Assembly: GCA_020634155.1 (NCBI GenBank)
Contig: JACKCI010000002.1
Location: forward strand, 62,001-126,000
Reading direction: 5' to 3'
Origin: Anaerolineales bacterium
GTDB taxonomy: Bacteria > Chloroflexota > Anaerolineae > Aggregatilineales > J027
Length of the DNA: 64,000 bases
Made by a program: the position numbers and the translations under genes. Below, piece by piece: positions 48,810-56,507 of the stretch. A model generated the notes under the pieces. That model was not told the origin of the DNA. It worked only from the letters and a program-made list of their open reading frames with translations, and ran no database searches. Each line of letters opens with the position of its first letter. Position 1 is the first letter of the stretch.

Positions 48810-50603
48810 TTAATTGGCAAACACTAGCACGTTCTGATTTGCATGCCACCGCATATTGAGAGGCGGGAATAACGCCACATGGTACACAGTATTGCCCGAA
48901 ACCCGTCGCTCCCGTCTGTGTACAAACAAGTCATCATCTGGGATTTCCACAGTCTTCTCTGTGGATTTTTCGTTTTCTAGGCCTAATGTAACGTGGTAGT
49001 TTGGTCGCAATGATATGGCGACTATCTGGGTTCCTCGTACCCACACCCGTGCAACAATCATCTGAATCAGCGCTCGCTGCGCTTGGCGATTGTCTTTAGT
49101 GTTCGCCCAATAGGTGCTGAAATTAGTCAAAATATCCGCCGCAGTCTCCAAGTCATCATCTGGAATAGGGCTTAACTGCTCCAGTTCTTGCTGTAGCTTG
49201 ACTCGTTGCTCTAAATAGTGGTCTCGGTCTGTGATGAACCCATTGTCCCACCGAAAGTCCATGCGCTCGATGACACTTTTAATCTCACCAATGCGCTGCT
49301 CCAGATTTTTGTCTCCTAACAGGGTTCCCAAAGTCTTCACCATCAACTTTCGCCAATCGGTGGGTGGTTTGAGGTCATGCAAAAAGGCAATCAGTTGTTC
49401 TTCAATATCATCTATTTTCACTGAGCCTTGACCGCATGTGCGCCCGAAGTCTCGGGCGCGACAGCGATAGTATTGGTGCTTTCCACGAGTGTTGGCTTGT
49501 GCCCGCATTTTGCCATAATCTTCATCTTGAATGTCGCTGGGCATATGCTCGATACACTCGGCACAAAACAGCATCCCACTGAGGAGATAGACGCGATGTT
49601 TCGGGTAATATTCGTGATGTGAGGCTTTAGCTCGACGAATTTCTTGACAACGCTCAAATAGCTCCGCATCAATGATTGGCTCATGTTTCCCCTCAAACCA
49701 TTCTATGGGTTGCTTGTATGACCGACTGCCATTAGAAGAACGGGCGTAGGGCTGATACTTGATTTTGCCGAGATAGGTCTGATTTTGGAGCATATCTCTT
49801 ACCGTGTCGGTATTAAAGGGCTTGCCGGACTTGCTGATATATCCGTTTTCATTCAGCCACTTTGCAATGCTGGTGTCGCTATGACGACCAGTGGTATACA
49901 TCTCAAAGGCCCGTCGTAGACCTTCAATCTCTTTCTCATTTGGGATGAGAACGCCATCATCAGTTATATCATAGCCAAATGGTGGACGGTTGTTGTGATA
50001 CCCCTGACGGGCTTTTTCCCGCTTCCCCTTGCGCGTTTCTGATGCAAGGTTGCGGCTGTACCAGTCTGCCACACTCTCCATAATCCCCTCAATCAAGGCT
50101 CCCATTGGCCCATCGCTATCCTCAGAAGGTTCGCTAACTGAAAACACTTTGACGCCATAGTCCTGACGAAGGAGGGATTTGATGGCGAGAGCATCGGTAC
50201 GATTACGGGCAAAACGGTCAAATTTGTGTACTACAATCGCGTCGAAACTACGGCTTTTGGCGTCGCGCCGCATTTGGATGAATTCTGGACGATCTGAGGT
50301 TCGACCAGACTGACCTTCGTCAATATAAAACCGAACGAGTTTGCCTTCGTGAGATTTTACCCACTCAGCAATGGCCCGTTTTTGGGCCTCAACACTGAAA
50401 TTCCCGATTTGCTCTTCTGAACTTATACGAACATATGCTGCGTAACGCATGATAGTTTCTGCTTCTCCTGTTAACTCAGATGCACCTATATCAGTTAAAT
50501 GTGCTTCAAGCCGGAGGTCGTCTGCCGTTTCACCTAGCTTGGGCACTGTGAAAAACCGTTTATCGACAACTTGCGAAACGATTTGAATGTTGTTTCTATG
50601 CAC
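48810..50603 (-). CDS. Large serine recombinase (integrase) of element 2
   Basis: 597 residues from GTG 50603 with RBS aaggaaggt. Domains as in the element 1 copy: catalytic YVRISSEEQ with Ser61, recombinase domain, zinc ribbon (CAECIEHM, CRARDFGRTCGQ) and coiled coil. Much of the protein is alike, but the C-terminus crosses the attachment core (RERR then VSGNTVYHVALFPP) and is read from element 1's right end, giving a tail about 20 residues longer than the tRNA-encoded tail of copy 1. A terminator lies in its leader. Confidence 0.92.
   Translation of the reverse strand: MHRNNIQIVSQVVDKRFFTVPKLGETADDLRLEAHLTDIGASELTGEAETIMRYAAYVRISSEEQIGNFSVEAQKRAIAEWVKSHEGKLVRFYIDEGQSGRTSDRPEFIQMRRDAKSRSFDAIVVHKFDRFARNRTDALAIKSLLRQDYGVKVFSVSEPSEDSDGPMGALIEGIMESVADWYSRNLASETRKGKREKARQGYHNNRPPFGYDITDDGVLIPNEKEIEGLRRAFEMYTTGRHSDTSIAKWLNENGYISKSGKPFNTDTVRDMLQNQTYLGKIKYQPYARSSNGSRSYKQPIEWFEGKHEPIIDAELFERCQEIRRAKASHHEYYPKHRVYLLSGMLFCAECIEHMPSDIQDEDYGKMRAQANTRGKHQYYRCRARDFGRTCGQGSVKIDDIEEQLIAFLHDLKPPTDWRKLMVKTLGTLLGDKNLEQRIGEIKSVIERMDFRWDNGFITDRDHYLEQRVKLQQELEQLSPIPDDDLETAADILTNFSTYWANTKDNRQAQRALIQMIVARVWVRGTQIVAISLRPNYHVTLGLENEKSTEKTVEIPDDDLFVHRRERRVSGNTVYHVALFPPLNMRWHANQNVLVFAN
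48882..48923. other. Element junction with attP-like structure
   Basis: Perfect inverted arms GTACACA (48882-48888) and TGTGTAC (48917-48923) surround the core CCCGTCGCTCCCG (48902-48914). The dyad centre falls at 48902.5, at the left edge of the core. The left half comes from element 1's right end and the right half from element 2's left end, so two related elements side by side recreate a full phage-type site. Confidence 0.78.
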
Positions 50604-50848
50604 ACCTTCCTTTCAGCGACTAAGGCATGAGGCCAAGATCGCAGTTTTATTAACTCCACGCATCGTCGGCATGAAAAAAGCCGCCAATGGCTGGGTAAGC
50701 ACAATTGACGGCTGCAAGGTTCCTGATTAGGATAGCCCTAGCCTCCATGCTGCTTTTACCAGCGTGGTTGGTTAGCCCTCATTTGGTGTTACCAGCACCA
50801 ACTGGGGGCGTTTGATTTTAAGGTTTTAAGTTAGCGTTTTCTTCAAGT
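50604..50848 (-). promoter_or_regulatory. Leader region with intrinsic terminator upstream of recombinase 2
   Basis: On the minus strand, GCCGTCAAT (50712-50704) pairs with ATTGGCGGC (50688-50680) and is followed by TTTTTT (50679-50674). Before it are two hairpins with CTGGTAA/GGTAAA loops (stems TTGGTG/CACCAA and CCACGCTG/CAGCATGG). Element 1 has no such insert; there the small gene overlaps the recombinase. This could be an attenuator or unidentified cis-acting RNA. No gene is seen here. Confidence 0.6.
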
Positions 50849-51112
50849 TCACCTGCTGACCGTGTGCCATATTCTAGCAACTTGAGCTAACTTAGGGTTT
50901 CTGCTTTGCAGTCTAAACAAATCACTTTGTATATAAGAGAGTTTGAATTGATAACCTCTTAGCGGCCCAGCGAGTCGTTTCCGCTTTGCCCATGCGATCA
51001 AGTCCTCTAGCTTGTCTCGATACCGTAGCTTTACCAGTATCCGGTGGAAGGTTTGGTATGCCATCCAATACCTGTACCACCGTGAGTAATAAAAGCTGTG
51101 GGGCATTCTCAT
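50849..51112 (-). CDS. Small basic conserved protein (element 2 copy)
   Basis: 87 residues, related to 13244-13576 through an aromatic start (SFYYSRWYRYW), WAKRKRL and NPKLAQVARIW. Here it is separated from the recombinase by 245 bp with a terminator, unlike element 1. A consensus promoter lies just upstream. Candidate accessory factor for recombination; unproven. Confidence 0.62.
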   Translation of the reverse strand: MRMPHSFYYSRWYRYWMAYQTFHRILVKLRYRDKLEDLIAWAKRKRLAGPLRGYQFKLSYIQSDLFRLQSRNPKLAQVARIWHTVSR

Positions 51113-51122
51113 AACTGAATAA

Positions 51123-51150
51123 ATTATACCGCATGTACAATCATTGTCAA
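51123..51150 (-). promoter_or_regulatory. Promoter of the small protein gene (element 2)
   Basis: Minus strand TTGACA (51150-51145), 16-bp spacer, TATAAT (51128-51123), both perfect hexamers. Confidence 0.82.
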
Positions 51151-51186
51151 GCGGGTAGAAACTACTGCGGAAGTGCTGAGGAATGT

Positions 51187-51534
51187 CTAGCTGGTGGCGT
51201 CTATGAGAACACGAACAATCTGGATTGCAGATTGCATGGACTTAACAGAAGGCAATTGGTGGAAGTATTCGAGTAATTCCCTATCAAGGTCATTTAGATT
51301 TATTTGGCCTTCAAAGAAATACAACAACGGGACATCAAGAGCCTCAGCGAACTTGGGTAATTCAGTCACCGATATTCGCCGTTTTCCGTGTTCATATTCG
51401 GAAACTGCTCGCTGGTCTCTCTCAATCAATTCAGCAAAATCATCTTGGGACAATCCAAGACGTTCACGGGCTTGCCGTATGCGCTGGCCTAGCTCTTTAG
51501 GATCCATTAGATCGTATATATCCTGAAAACGCAT
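51187..51534 (-). CDS. Xre-family transcriptional regulator of element 2
   Basis: 115 residues. HTH_3: LGQRIRQARERLGLSQDDFA with LIERDQRAVSEYEHGKRRIS. The C-terminal helix LPSVKSMQSAIQIVRVLID parallels the element 1 regulator. The -35 of the divergent promoter lies 8 bp upstream of the ATG, exactly as in element 1, but the operator sequences differ, so the two switches probably have separate specificity. Confidence 0.85.
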   Translation of the reverse strand: MRFQDIYDLMDPKELGQRIRQARERLGLSQDDFAELIERDQRAVSEYEHGKRRISVTELPKFAEALDVPLLYFFEGQINLNDLDRELLEYFHQLPSVKSMQSAIQIVRVLIDATS

Positions 51535-51541
51535 GAGTTTA

Positions 51542-51620
51542 TTGTAATTATATGGAATGAGTTGTATACTATCTATTGTCTATAGACAGTCAAATATTCC
51601 GATATTCGCATGATATTCCG
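51542..51620 (+). promoter_or_regulatory. Divergent promoter and operators (element 2 switch)
   Basis: TTGTAA (51542-51547), 17 bp, TATACT (51565-51570). Downstream is a perfect 12-bp palindrome TGTCTATAGACA (51577-51588) and two GATATTC direct repeats (51601-51607, 51612-51618), likely regulator-binding sites. Confidence 0.75.
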
Positions 51621-51645
51621 TAGTGGCTTGAAAGGAGATGCTATC

Positions 51646-51672
51646 ATGAGTGGTGGCGGTGGAACACTATAA
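51646..51672 (+). CDS. Micro-ORF, 8 residues (MSGGGGTL)
   Basis: ATG with AAAGGAG RBS at 8-nt spacing, eight codons, TAA. It starts 76 bp after the -10 (75 bp in element 1), has the same length as the element 1 micro-ORF and the same Met-Ser start followed by Gly residues. A strong terminator follows. Nature of the product unknown. Confidence 0.55.
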   Translation: MSGGGGTL

Positions 51673-51686
51673 ACGAGACTGAACAG

Positions 51687-51719
51687 TAACAGGCGGGTCA
51701 ACATCCGCCTGTTATTTTT
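51687..51719 (+). terminator. Intrinsic terminator after the micro-gene
   Basis: Stem TAACAGGCGG/CCGCCTGTTA (51687-51696, 51705-51714) with an 8-nt loop, then TTTTTA. It closes a transcript of about 140 nt that starts at the divergent promoter. Confidence 0.88.
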
Positions 51720-52359
51720 ACCACTCCCAACGCAAGGTATACATCTCAAAACGACGGGGACGCTTGGTCTCCCACTCCACCATCTGACGCTTATCCGGCA
51801 AGGTTTGGATATGGGCAATCCCTAGCTCGGTTGTCCGACTGGCATTCTGCTCAATCACGATGATACGGCGTGGTAGGCGCTGGGCAGGAAAGACGACACG
51901 AATCACAAGCTGGTGGGTTGGATGGTCAATGCGAGTATGCAGATACTCAATGGGCTTGGTAAAACCTTCCTCTATCTTGCGGCGGATATGGAACTCTTCA
52001 ACATCCCCCCTGCTCTTGCTTTCACGCAATGAAATCAGCACCCGCCAGCGGTTGCCATCCTGATAGCGGTCTACAGGGATGCCGGGCGAGCATTTATACT
52101 CGGCGAATAGCTTGCCATCACCCCATGCTTGGTCTTCATAGGCAATCACATGGTCTTGTAAAAAGCGGACTTTCTGCACCTTGCGGTAGATGGCTTCACA
52201 GCCTTTGACATCCACAAGACTCAACATCACTTCACAACTCAGAACTTCATAAAGACCGCGTGAGCGCTGCAACTGGCTTTGAATAGTGGTGAGCAATGAA
52301 GGGAAAACGGTGGGGTCAACCATCCAAGCGAATAGTTGGGTGATGACATTAACTGACAC
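51718..52359 (-). CDS. Conserved protein of unknown function (element 2 copy)
   Basis: 213 residues from GTG 52359. Relative of 14166-14822: EVMLSLVDVKGCEAIYRKVQ, FAEYKCSPGIPVDRYQDGNR, VLISLRESKSRGDVE and WETKRPRRFEMYTLRWEW are shared or similar. Clearly diverged from its partner although the nearby toxin gene is identical, so it lies outside the homogenised block. Function unknown. Confidence 0.7.
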   Translation of the reverse strand: MSVNVITQLFAWMVDPTVFPSLLTTIQSQLQRSRGLYEVLSCEVMLSLVDVKGCEAIYRKVQKVRFLQDHVIAYEDQAWGDGKLFAEYKCSPGIPVDRYQDGNRWRVLISLRESKSRGDVEEFHIRRKIEEGFTKPIEYLHTRIDHPTHQLVIRVVFPAQRLPRRIIVIEQNASRTTELGIAHIQTLPDKRQMVEWETKRPRRFEMYTLRWEW

Positions 52360-52496
52360 CCTGTGAGCATATCACACCCGCGACCCAAATGTTTCCCCAA
52401 TTGGATGGCCCATGCTTATAGAACAAGGATGCTCAAGACTGGGAAGCGGTTAGATGCAGCGTTCATGTTGCACAATAGTGCAGCCGGTTGCAAAAG

Positions 52497-52811
52497 TTAG
52501 CAAAGTTGGTTCGACGCTTTAGAAGGTTGTGGCAACTTCCGCTTCAAATCAACATAGTAGTTTTCTCTCGTCCCCACAAAATGAATGGTAATTTCTTGGG
52601 CTTCATAATCAACCTCGTATGCGGCCCGGTAGTGAGTTCCTCTAAACACCATCCGCAGTGAATGAAGGTACTTGAACTCACCGTGCAGCCGCTTCCCCTT
52701 GTCAGGATGTTCGGATAGCGCGAAAAGCTCTTGTTTGAGGTAGCTTTGAATATGTTTAGGTAATTTACGGATAGATTTTCTAGCCGCTGGGGTTGTCACG
52801 AGTGTGTACAT
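52497..52811 (-). CDS. RelE/ParE-family toxin (element 2 copy)
   Basis: 104 residues; identical to the element 1 toxin except for an added C-terminal Cys caused by a small change at the stop. All core RelE-type residues are kept. Two identical modules in one chromosome would cross-neutralise each other. Confidence 0.85.
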   Translation of the reverse strand: MYTLVTTPAARKSIRKLPKHIQSYLKQELFALSEHPDKGKRLHGEFKYLHSLRMVFRGTHYRAAYEVDYEAQEITIHFVGTRENYYVDLKRKLPQPSKASNQLC

Positions 52812-52814
52812 ACC

Positions 52815-53120
52815 TTACTCAGCAAAAGCCTGATTAAGCGGGATTTTCTGTTCCGCTTCCCTCTCAGCCAAACTTTCATAGATCGCACTGCGGGCTTCTT
52901 TATCCAACATCAGCCACAGGGTGTCTTCAAGTGAGGTATCGCTCTTAACCAGTTTCTCCAGCGCACTGAAGTAGGTATCGTTGACTAAGCGGGCCATGAC
53001 CTTGTTTTTGCGGGCAATCAGAAACTGGGCATGGTTGTAGTACACCTCTTCCAACACTTCGCCCATGTGCTGGCGCAGGTGCAATGTGGCAATCGGGGTT
53101 TGGGTAGAAGTTTTGTGCAT
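52815..53120 (-). CDS. Phd/YefM-like antitoxin (element 2 copy)
   Basis: 101 residues from ATG 53120 (53138 possible). Differs from the element 1 antitoxin by only a few residues (for example STQTPIATLH and MLDKEARSAIYE). It lies 3 bp upstream of the toxin. Confidence 0.78.
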   Translation of the reverse strand: MHKTSTQTPIATLHLRQHMGEVLEEVYYNHAQFLIARKNKVMARLVNDTYFSALEKLVKSDTSLEDTLWLMLDKEARSAIYESLAEREAEQKIPLNQAFAE

Positions 53121-53389
53121 GTGTGTATCATAGAACAACTATGAGAGTTGTGAAGTAGCAAACGGAAGTTATTGGGTCGTTTCACCGGAAAGTGAGTTGG
53201 CTTGGAATGAGGGTGTTTATGTCGCACAATAGCGCCTTGGCGTCGTAACGACCAGATAGGCCAGCAAAAACACGCACTATAATTTTGACGGTCTTGAGAA
53301 ACTCAATTTGAATGGCGGCCCATAGTCTTGCAGTAGCGGATAGTCCTGTAGTTGATGTTATCGGCTACTTTGCGCCGCTTCGGGTTCTG

Positions 53390-53659
53390 TTAGGCGGGGG
53401 TCTGCGAAGTCTGTTTGTGTAAGAACTCCAATGCAATCATCCGTACCAAAGTCGTTACGCCAATCCCCTGCCGATGGGCAATCGTCCGCAAGCGCATTAA
53501 GTCCGTAGATGGGAAGCGCACCGTAACGCCCCGCTTTATCTGCGGTTTGTAGCTAACTTGGATGGGTCGCATTTCCGCCTCAAAGTTGGTGGTATCGTGA
53601 GTGTCCCAAAACTCGGCCTCTTGCTGTAAGGTCTTGAAAGATGGAATGGGGTTGGTCAT
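53390..53659 (-). CDS. Orphan BrnA-type antitoxin
   Basis: 89 residues, nearly the same as 16166-16435 (KRGVTVRFPSTDLMRLRTIA), with a changed C-terminus. Its toxin gene is deleted, leaving an antitoxin that could still protect against the BrnT of element 1. It overlaps the fused upstream gene by 4 nt. Confidence 0.8.
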   Translation of the reverse strand: MTNPIPSFKTLQQEAEFWDTHDTTNFEAEMRPIQVSYKPQIKRGVTVRFPSTDLMRLRTIAHRQGIGVTTLVRMIALEFLHKQTSQTPA

Positions 53660-54237
53660 GCGGCCTCCTTTGGTGGGGTTGCCAGTAACTGACGCTCACG
53701 GCGACTGGCAGGTCGCACGGGTACGGATGCGCGGTGTACTCGTCGAGGTTGGACAAAGGGCTGGCGTATCTTCTGTCCAGCAGGAGTTTGCTTGACCCAA
53801 TACAGATCACGTTCCGCAATGGCCTTGAACAAATTGGGATGCTCCCCTACCAGACTGTATAATGTCCAGAGAGCTAACTCGTTGTCGGGTTGGGTCGTTA
53901 GCGTATGATGCAGTGCGCCTATCAGCCATGCGGCCCGATGGTAACTCGCGTGGACTTGCTCAAGTAGCGAATGGGTCTGAAGATTGGCTTCCCGCAGCGC
54001 ATCCTGTAAGCGCTGGTCATCGGTGCGCGGGTCTTGGATGAGCAAGCGCAAGACCATATCGGGGGATAAAGGCAGCAAGGGATGTGGATTGACCCCGAAC
54101 TGAGCCATCTCGGGGGTTGAGAACATGACCATCTGCTGGGGAGCCTGCAATTGCTTGTCGCGTTTCTTCTGGGTACGGGTGCGGGTATCGACCAGCTTGT
54201 CACCAAAGAGCGAGGCTTGTAGGGGTATTTCGGACAT
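53656..54237 (-). CDS. Chimeric gene: cassette protein with BrnT C-terminal remnant
   Basis: 193 residues. The first ~165 match the 181-residue cassette protein (SEIPLQASLFGDKL start). The end (RPASRRERQLLATPPKEAA) is the last 19 residues of BrnT. A deletion between PVQ/PVR-type and VTARPAS sequences joined the two in frame. The BrnT catalytic part is gone. Confidence 0.85.
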   Translation of the reverse strand: MSEIPLQASLFGDKLVDTRTRTQKKRDKQLQAPQQMVMFSTPEMAQFGVNPHPLLPLSPDMVLRLLIQDPRTDDQRLQDALREANLQTHSLLEQVHASYHRAAWLIGALHHTLTTQPDNELALWTLYSLVGEHPNLFKAIAERDLYWVKQTPAGQKIRQPFVQPRRVHRASVPVRPASRRERQLLATPPKEAA

Positions 54238-54254
54238 GCTTCAGCATAGCACAC

Positions 54255-54776
54255 TTACTGGGTCGGGAAACGGCGCTGTCCAGTTTGAAAGCCCAGCACA
54301 AAGGCCTCCAGTAGCGCTGACTTGACCTCACCGACTTCACTGGGAATGGAATGCTCCAACAACTCGACGACCTGCTCGGCTTCGCGCACCATCTCATACA
54401 TGGTCAATGACCCTATCTGCTCGATGACATTTAAGCCCGCAATAATCAGCACCTCCACGCGGTCAGGATGCTGGGAGGGACGTACCTCAGTCGGCACTGC
54501 GCTTGGATTTTTGAACATAACCGACCATGCCTCGGTCACCAGATAAACCTGATGGAGCGCCCTCAGCACCCGCTCTTGAGACAGCAAAAAACCGAGGGCA
54601 AAGAGTTGGGCCTGTTTCTCATCCGATGAGCCACCGAACTCTGGAACTTGGCCCACAATCTGGGCGCTTTCACTCTGGGCAATGATGGTCGGCAGATGAA
54701 AGCCATTGGTGAGCATCACCTCGCGGGCGGCGGTTTGGATTTGCTCAAGGTTGAGGAGGTGGTTTTCTTTCGGCAT
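54255..54776 (-). CDS. Small hypothetical protein (copy of 17325-17846)
   Basis: 173 residues, almost identical to the element 1 version; changes are scattered and conservative (for example SLEQ to NLEQ). Paralogous to the next gene through HPDRVEVLIIAGLNVIEQIG. Function unknown. Confidence 0.7.
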   Translation of the reverse strand: MPKENHLLNLEQIQTAAREVMLTNGFHLPTIIAQSESAQIVGQVPEFGGSSDEKQAQLFALGFLLSQERVLRALHQVYLVTEAWSVMFKNPSAVPTEVRPSQHPDRVEVLIIAGLNVIEQIGSLTMYEMVREAEQVVELLEHSIPSEVGEVKSALLEAFVLGFQTGQRRFPTQ

Positions 54777-54814
54777 ATGGTGGGTAGCCTAACACATTGC
54801 TTGCGGGGTTTCAA

Positions 54815-55339
54815 TCAGGGTTTCACGGTATCCTGCCCAGCTTGAAAACCGGCCACGAAAGCATCCAGCAGCGGCACTTGGGACAGGTCGAGCAGTGGAT
54901 GACCTTCACGGGGCCGCAAGGTCACGGGTTGTCCGGCCTCGCGTACAATCTCTAAGATAGCCAGTTCAGCGAGTAGCTCAACGACTTGCAGCCCAGCAAT
55001 GAGCAGCACCTCCCGGCGGTCAGGCAAGTCAGCCAGTCGTTGCCCAAGGTCGAGGTCAGGGTCATCGAGGTCAACCCACATCAACCACGCTCGCGTGATC
55101 AGGTACACGCGCTCAACGGCAGTCAAGGATTGTTGCTCGCCAACTTCATAGCCCACTTCAAAGAGGCGATAGATACGTTCCTGCTGGGTGCTGGGCATGT
55201 CCTCAATCTCAATTTCGAGGGTGAGGTGGGGGTCTTGAGCAATGGCGGTTGGAGGCAAGGTGCCTTGCTCAAGGAAGGCAAGGATGGCATAGGCGCTGAC
55301 TTGGCTAAGGGTGAGGGGATAACGGCTTTCAATTGGCAT
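54815..55339 (-). CDS. Small hypothetical protein (copy of 17885-18409)
   Basis: 174 residues, nearly identical to the element 1 copy (REVLLIAGLQVVELLAELAI kept). Synonymous differences outnumber amino-acid changes, which indicates that the protein is under selection. Confidence 0.7.
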   Translation of the reverse strand: MPIESRYPLTLSQVSAYAILAFLEQGTLPPTAIAQDPHLTLEIEIEDMPSTQQERIYRLFEVGYEVGEQQSLTAVERVYLITRAWLMWVDLDDPDLDLGQRLADLPDRREVLLIAGLQVVELLAELAILEIVREAGQPVTLRPREGHPLLDLSQVPLLDAFVAGFQAGQDTVKP

Positions 55340-55366
55340 GGCTCCAGCATAACATACGGCTGGTTT

Positions 55367-55579
55367 TCAGTTGGAGTCAGATGTCTCAAACAGGGTGGTC
55401 AGGCGCAGCCACAAGGTCTCAATCAACCATGTTGCTTCAGCAGTCGTCAAGGCCCGTTCCATTAACATCAAGGCAAGGCTGGCCTGCTGCGGGGTCGAGA
55501 GATGCGACCATGCCTGCAAGATAGCCTCCCGATGCACCAAATCTGAAAGGGCGTTAGGCGGCGGGGTGGGTTCGTTCAT
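55367..55579 (-). CDS. Very small helical protein (copy of 18435-18644)
   Basis: 70 residues, MNEPTPP start. HREAILQAWSHLSTPQQASL is retained. It overlaps the 61-residue gene by 4 nt, preserving translational coupling. Confidence 0.6.
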   Translation of the reverse strand: MNEPTPPPNALSDLVHREAILQAWSHLSTPQQASLALMLMERALTTAEATWLIETLWLRLTTLFETSDSN

Positions 55580-55761
55580 ACATCAAGTAGGCGGATAACA
55601 CCCGCTAACCAATCGCCGTACTCACCTTCCAAGACACCGCGCAGCAACACCAACAAGAGTGAGGCCTGATGGGCGGGCGGGAGTTGTTCCCATGTGCGGC
55701 GGATGGTGTCTTTCAAGGCCAAGAGCTGCTGGGCATCGAAGGGTTGTGGTTCGCTGGGCAT
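55576..55761 (-). CDS. Very small helical protein (copy of 18641-18826)
   Basis: 61 residues from ATG 55761, MPSEPQPFDAQ start, identical to copy A except GDWLAGVIRLLDV for GDWLEGVIRLLDV near the end. Confidence 0.6.
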   Translation of the reverse strand: MPSEPQPFDAQQLLALKDTIRRTWEQLPPAHQASLLLVLLRGVLEGEYGDWLAGVIRLLDV

Positions 55762-55766
55762 AGGCG

Positions 55767-56276
55767 TTATTCTCCCCAATCCCCCAGCATCTCATCAAGG
55801 TCATCCAATTCGGCGAGGGCGTTATCCTCGTCGGTCAGTTCGGCAAGGATGGTGAATAAGATAGCGCGGTCAGAAGGGGTATACTGGGTAAGCGCTGGGG
55901 TAATCTCTTGGCGGCGCTGCTGGATGAGGGCTTGGGCGTCGGCAAGCGCGACCCGCTCATGAGTCAACTGGGAGTAAGGATGCACCGCATACCAATACCA
56001 GTGCAGACTAATCCACTGCTCACGTTGCTCATGGAAACCGAGACCATAAAAACATAAGACCGCTTGCTCATCGCCCACGCCGCGACTGACGGTAATGAAT
56101 AAATATTCGCCGAAATCGTTTTGCGAGAGGTCTACGCGATGGATAACGGTGTCGGGATGCTTCAGAATGTTCTGGAACCAGACATCACTAACCCGATAGT
56201 ACAGCTTCTGGCGGTCGGTCAGGCCAAAGGTGTCGGCGGGGTTGCGGAAGCGGCGGCGACCATCCTCAAGTGACAT
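55767..56276 (-). CDS. Hypothetical protein (copy of 18832-19341)
   Basis: 169 residues from ATG 56276, overlapping the upstream stop by 11 nt as in element 1. The same start and overlap in both copies support the MSLEDG start. Confidence 0.65.
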   Translation of the reverse strand: MSLEDGRRRFRNPADTFGLTDRQKLYYRVSDVWFQNILKHPDTVIHRVDLSQNDFGEYLFITVSRGVGDEQAVLCFYGLGFHEQREQWISLHWYWYAVHPYSQLTHERVALADAQALIQQRRQEITPALTQYTPSDRAILFTILAELTDEDNALAELDDLDEMLGDWGE

Positions 56277-56505
56277 GCCCCTCCAAACGGGCAGTCGCGC
56301 TGTGGTGGGCCTCAATGTAGCCCCCCAGATGTTGCCCATAGACCAGCAAAGCCTGCACAACCACCGCTTGTAAGTCAGCCCCATCCTGTTCGGGGAATTG
56401 TTGGCTTACTTGGCGTAGCAAGCCTTCCAAGTGCTGTACCACCGCCCACTCAACCTCAACGGCTAAAGGAAAGGTCGGGGTTTCGTCAGCTTCGGGTCGT
56501 CTCAT
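56266..56505 (-). CDS. Small hypothetical protein (copy of 19331-19564)
   Basis: 79 residues; helical core LQAVVVQALLVYGQHLGGYI kept. Slightly more diverged at the N-terminus (RRPEADETPTFP) than other cassette genes. Confidence 0.6.
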   Translation of the reverse strand: MRRPEADETPTFPLAVEVEWAVVQHLEGLLRQVSQQFPEQDGADLQAVVVQALLVYGQHLGGYIEAHHSATARLEGHVT

Positions 56506-56507
56506 CG

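Larger units (their letters stand above)
11541..48902. mobile_element. Integrative element 1, inserted in tRNA-Asp, carrying nos and type I R-M genes
   Basis: The left boundary is the 13-bp core CCCGTCGCTCCCG at the tRNA 3' end (11541-11553). The right boundary is an identical direct copy at 48902-48914 that lies in no tRNA. Between them are a serine recombinase next to the left boundary, a Xre switch, toxin-antitoxin genes, ParA/RHH, a primase, conjugation-type ATPases, a restriction system and the nos cluster. No relaxase or mating-pore genes are recognised, so it may be mobilisable, transferred by another route, or replicate as a plasmid when excised. Boundaries are inferred from the repeated core and recombinase position. 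Confidence 0.78.
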
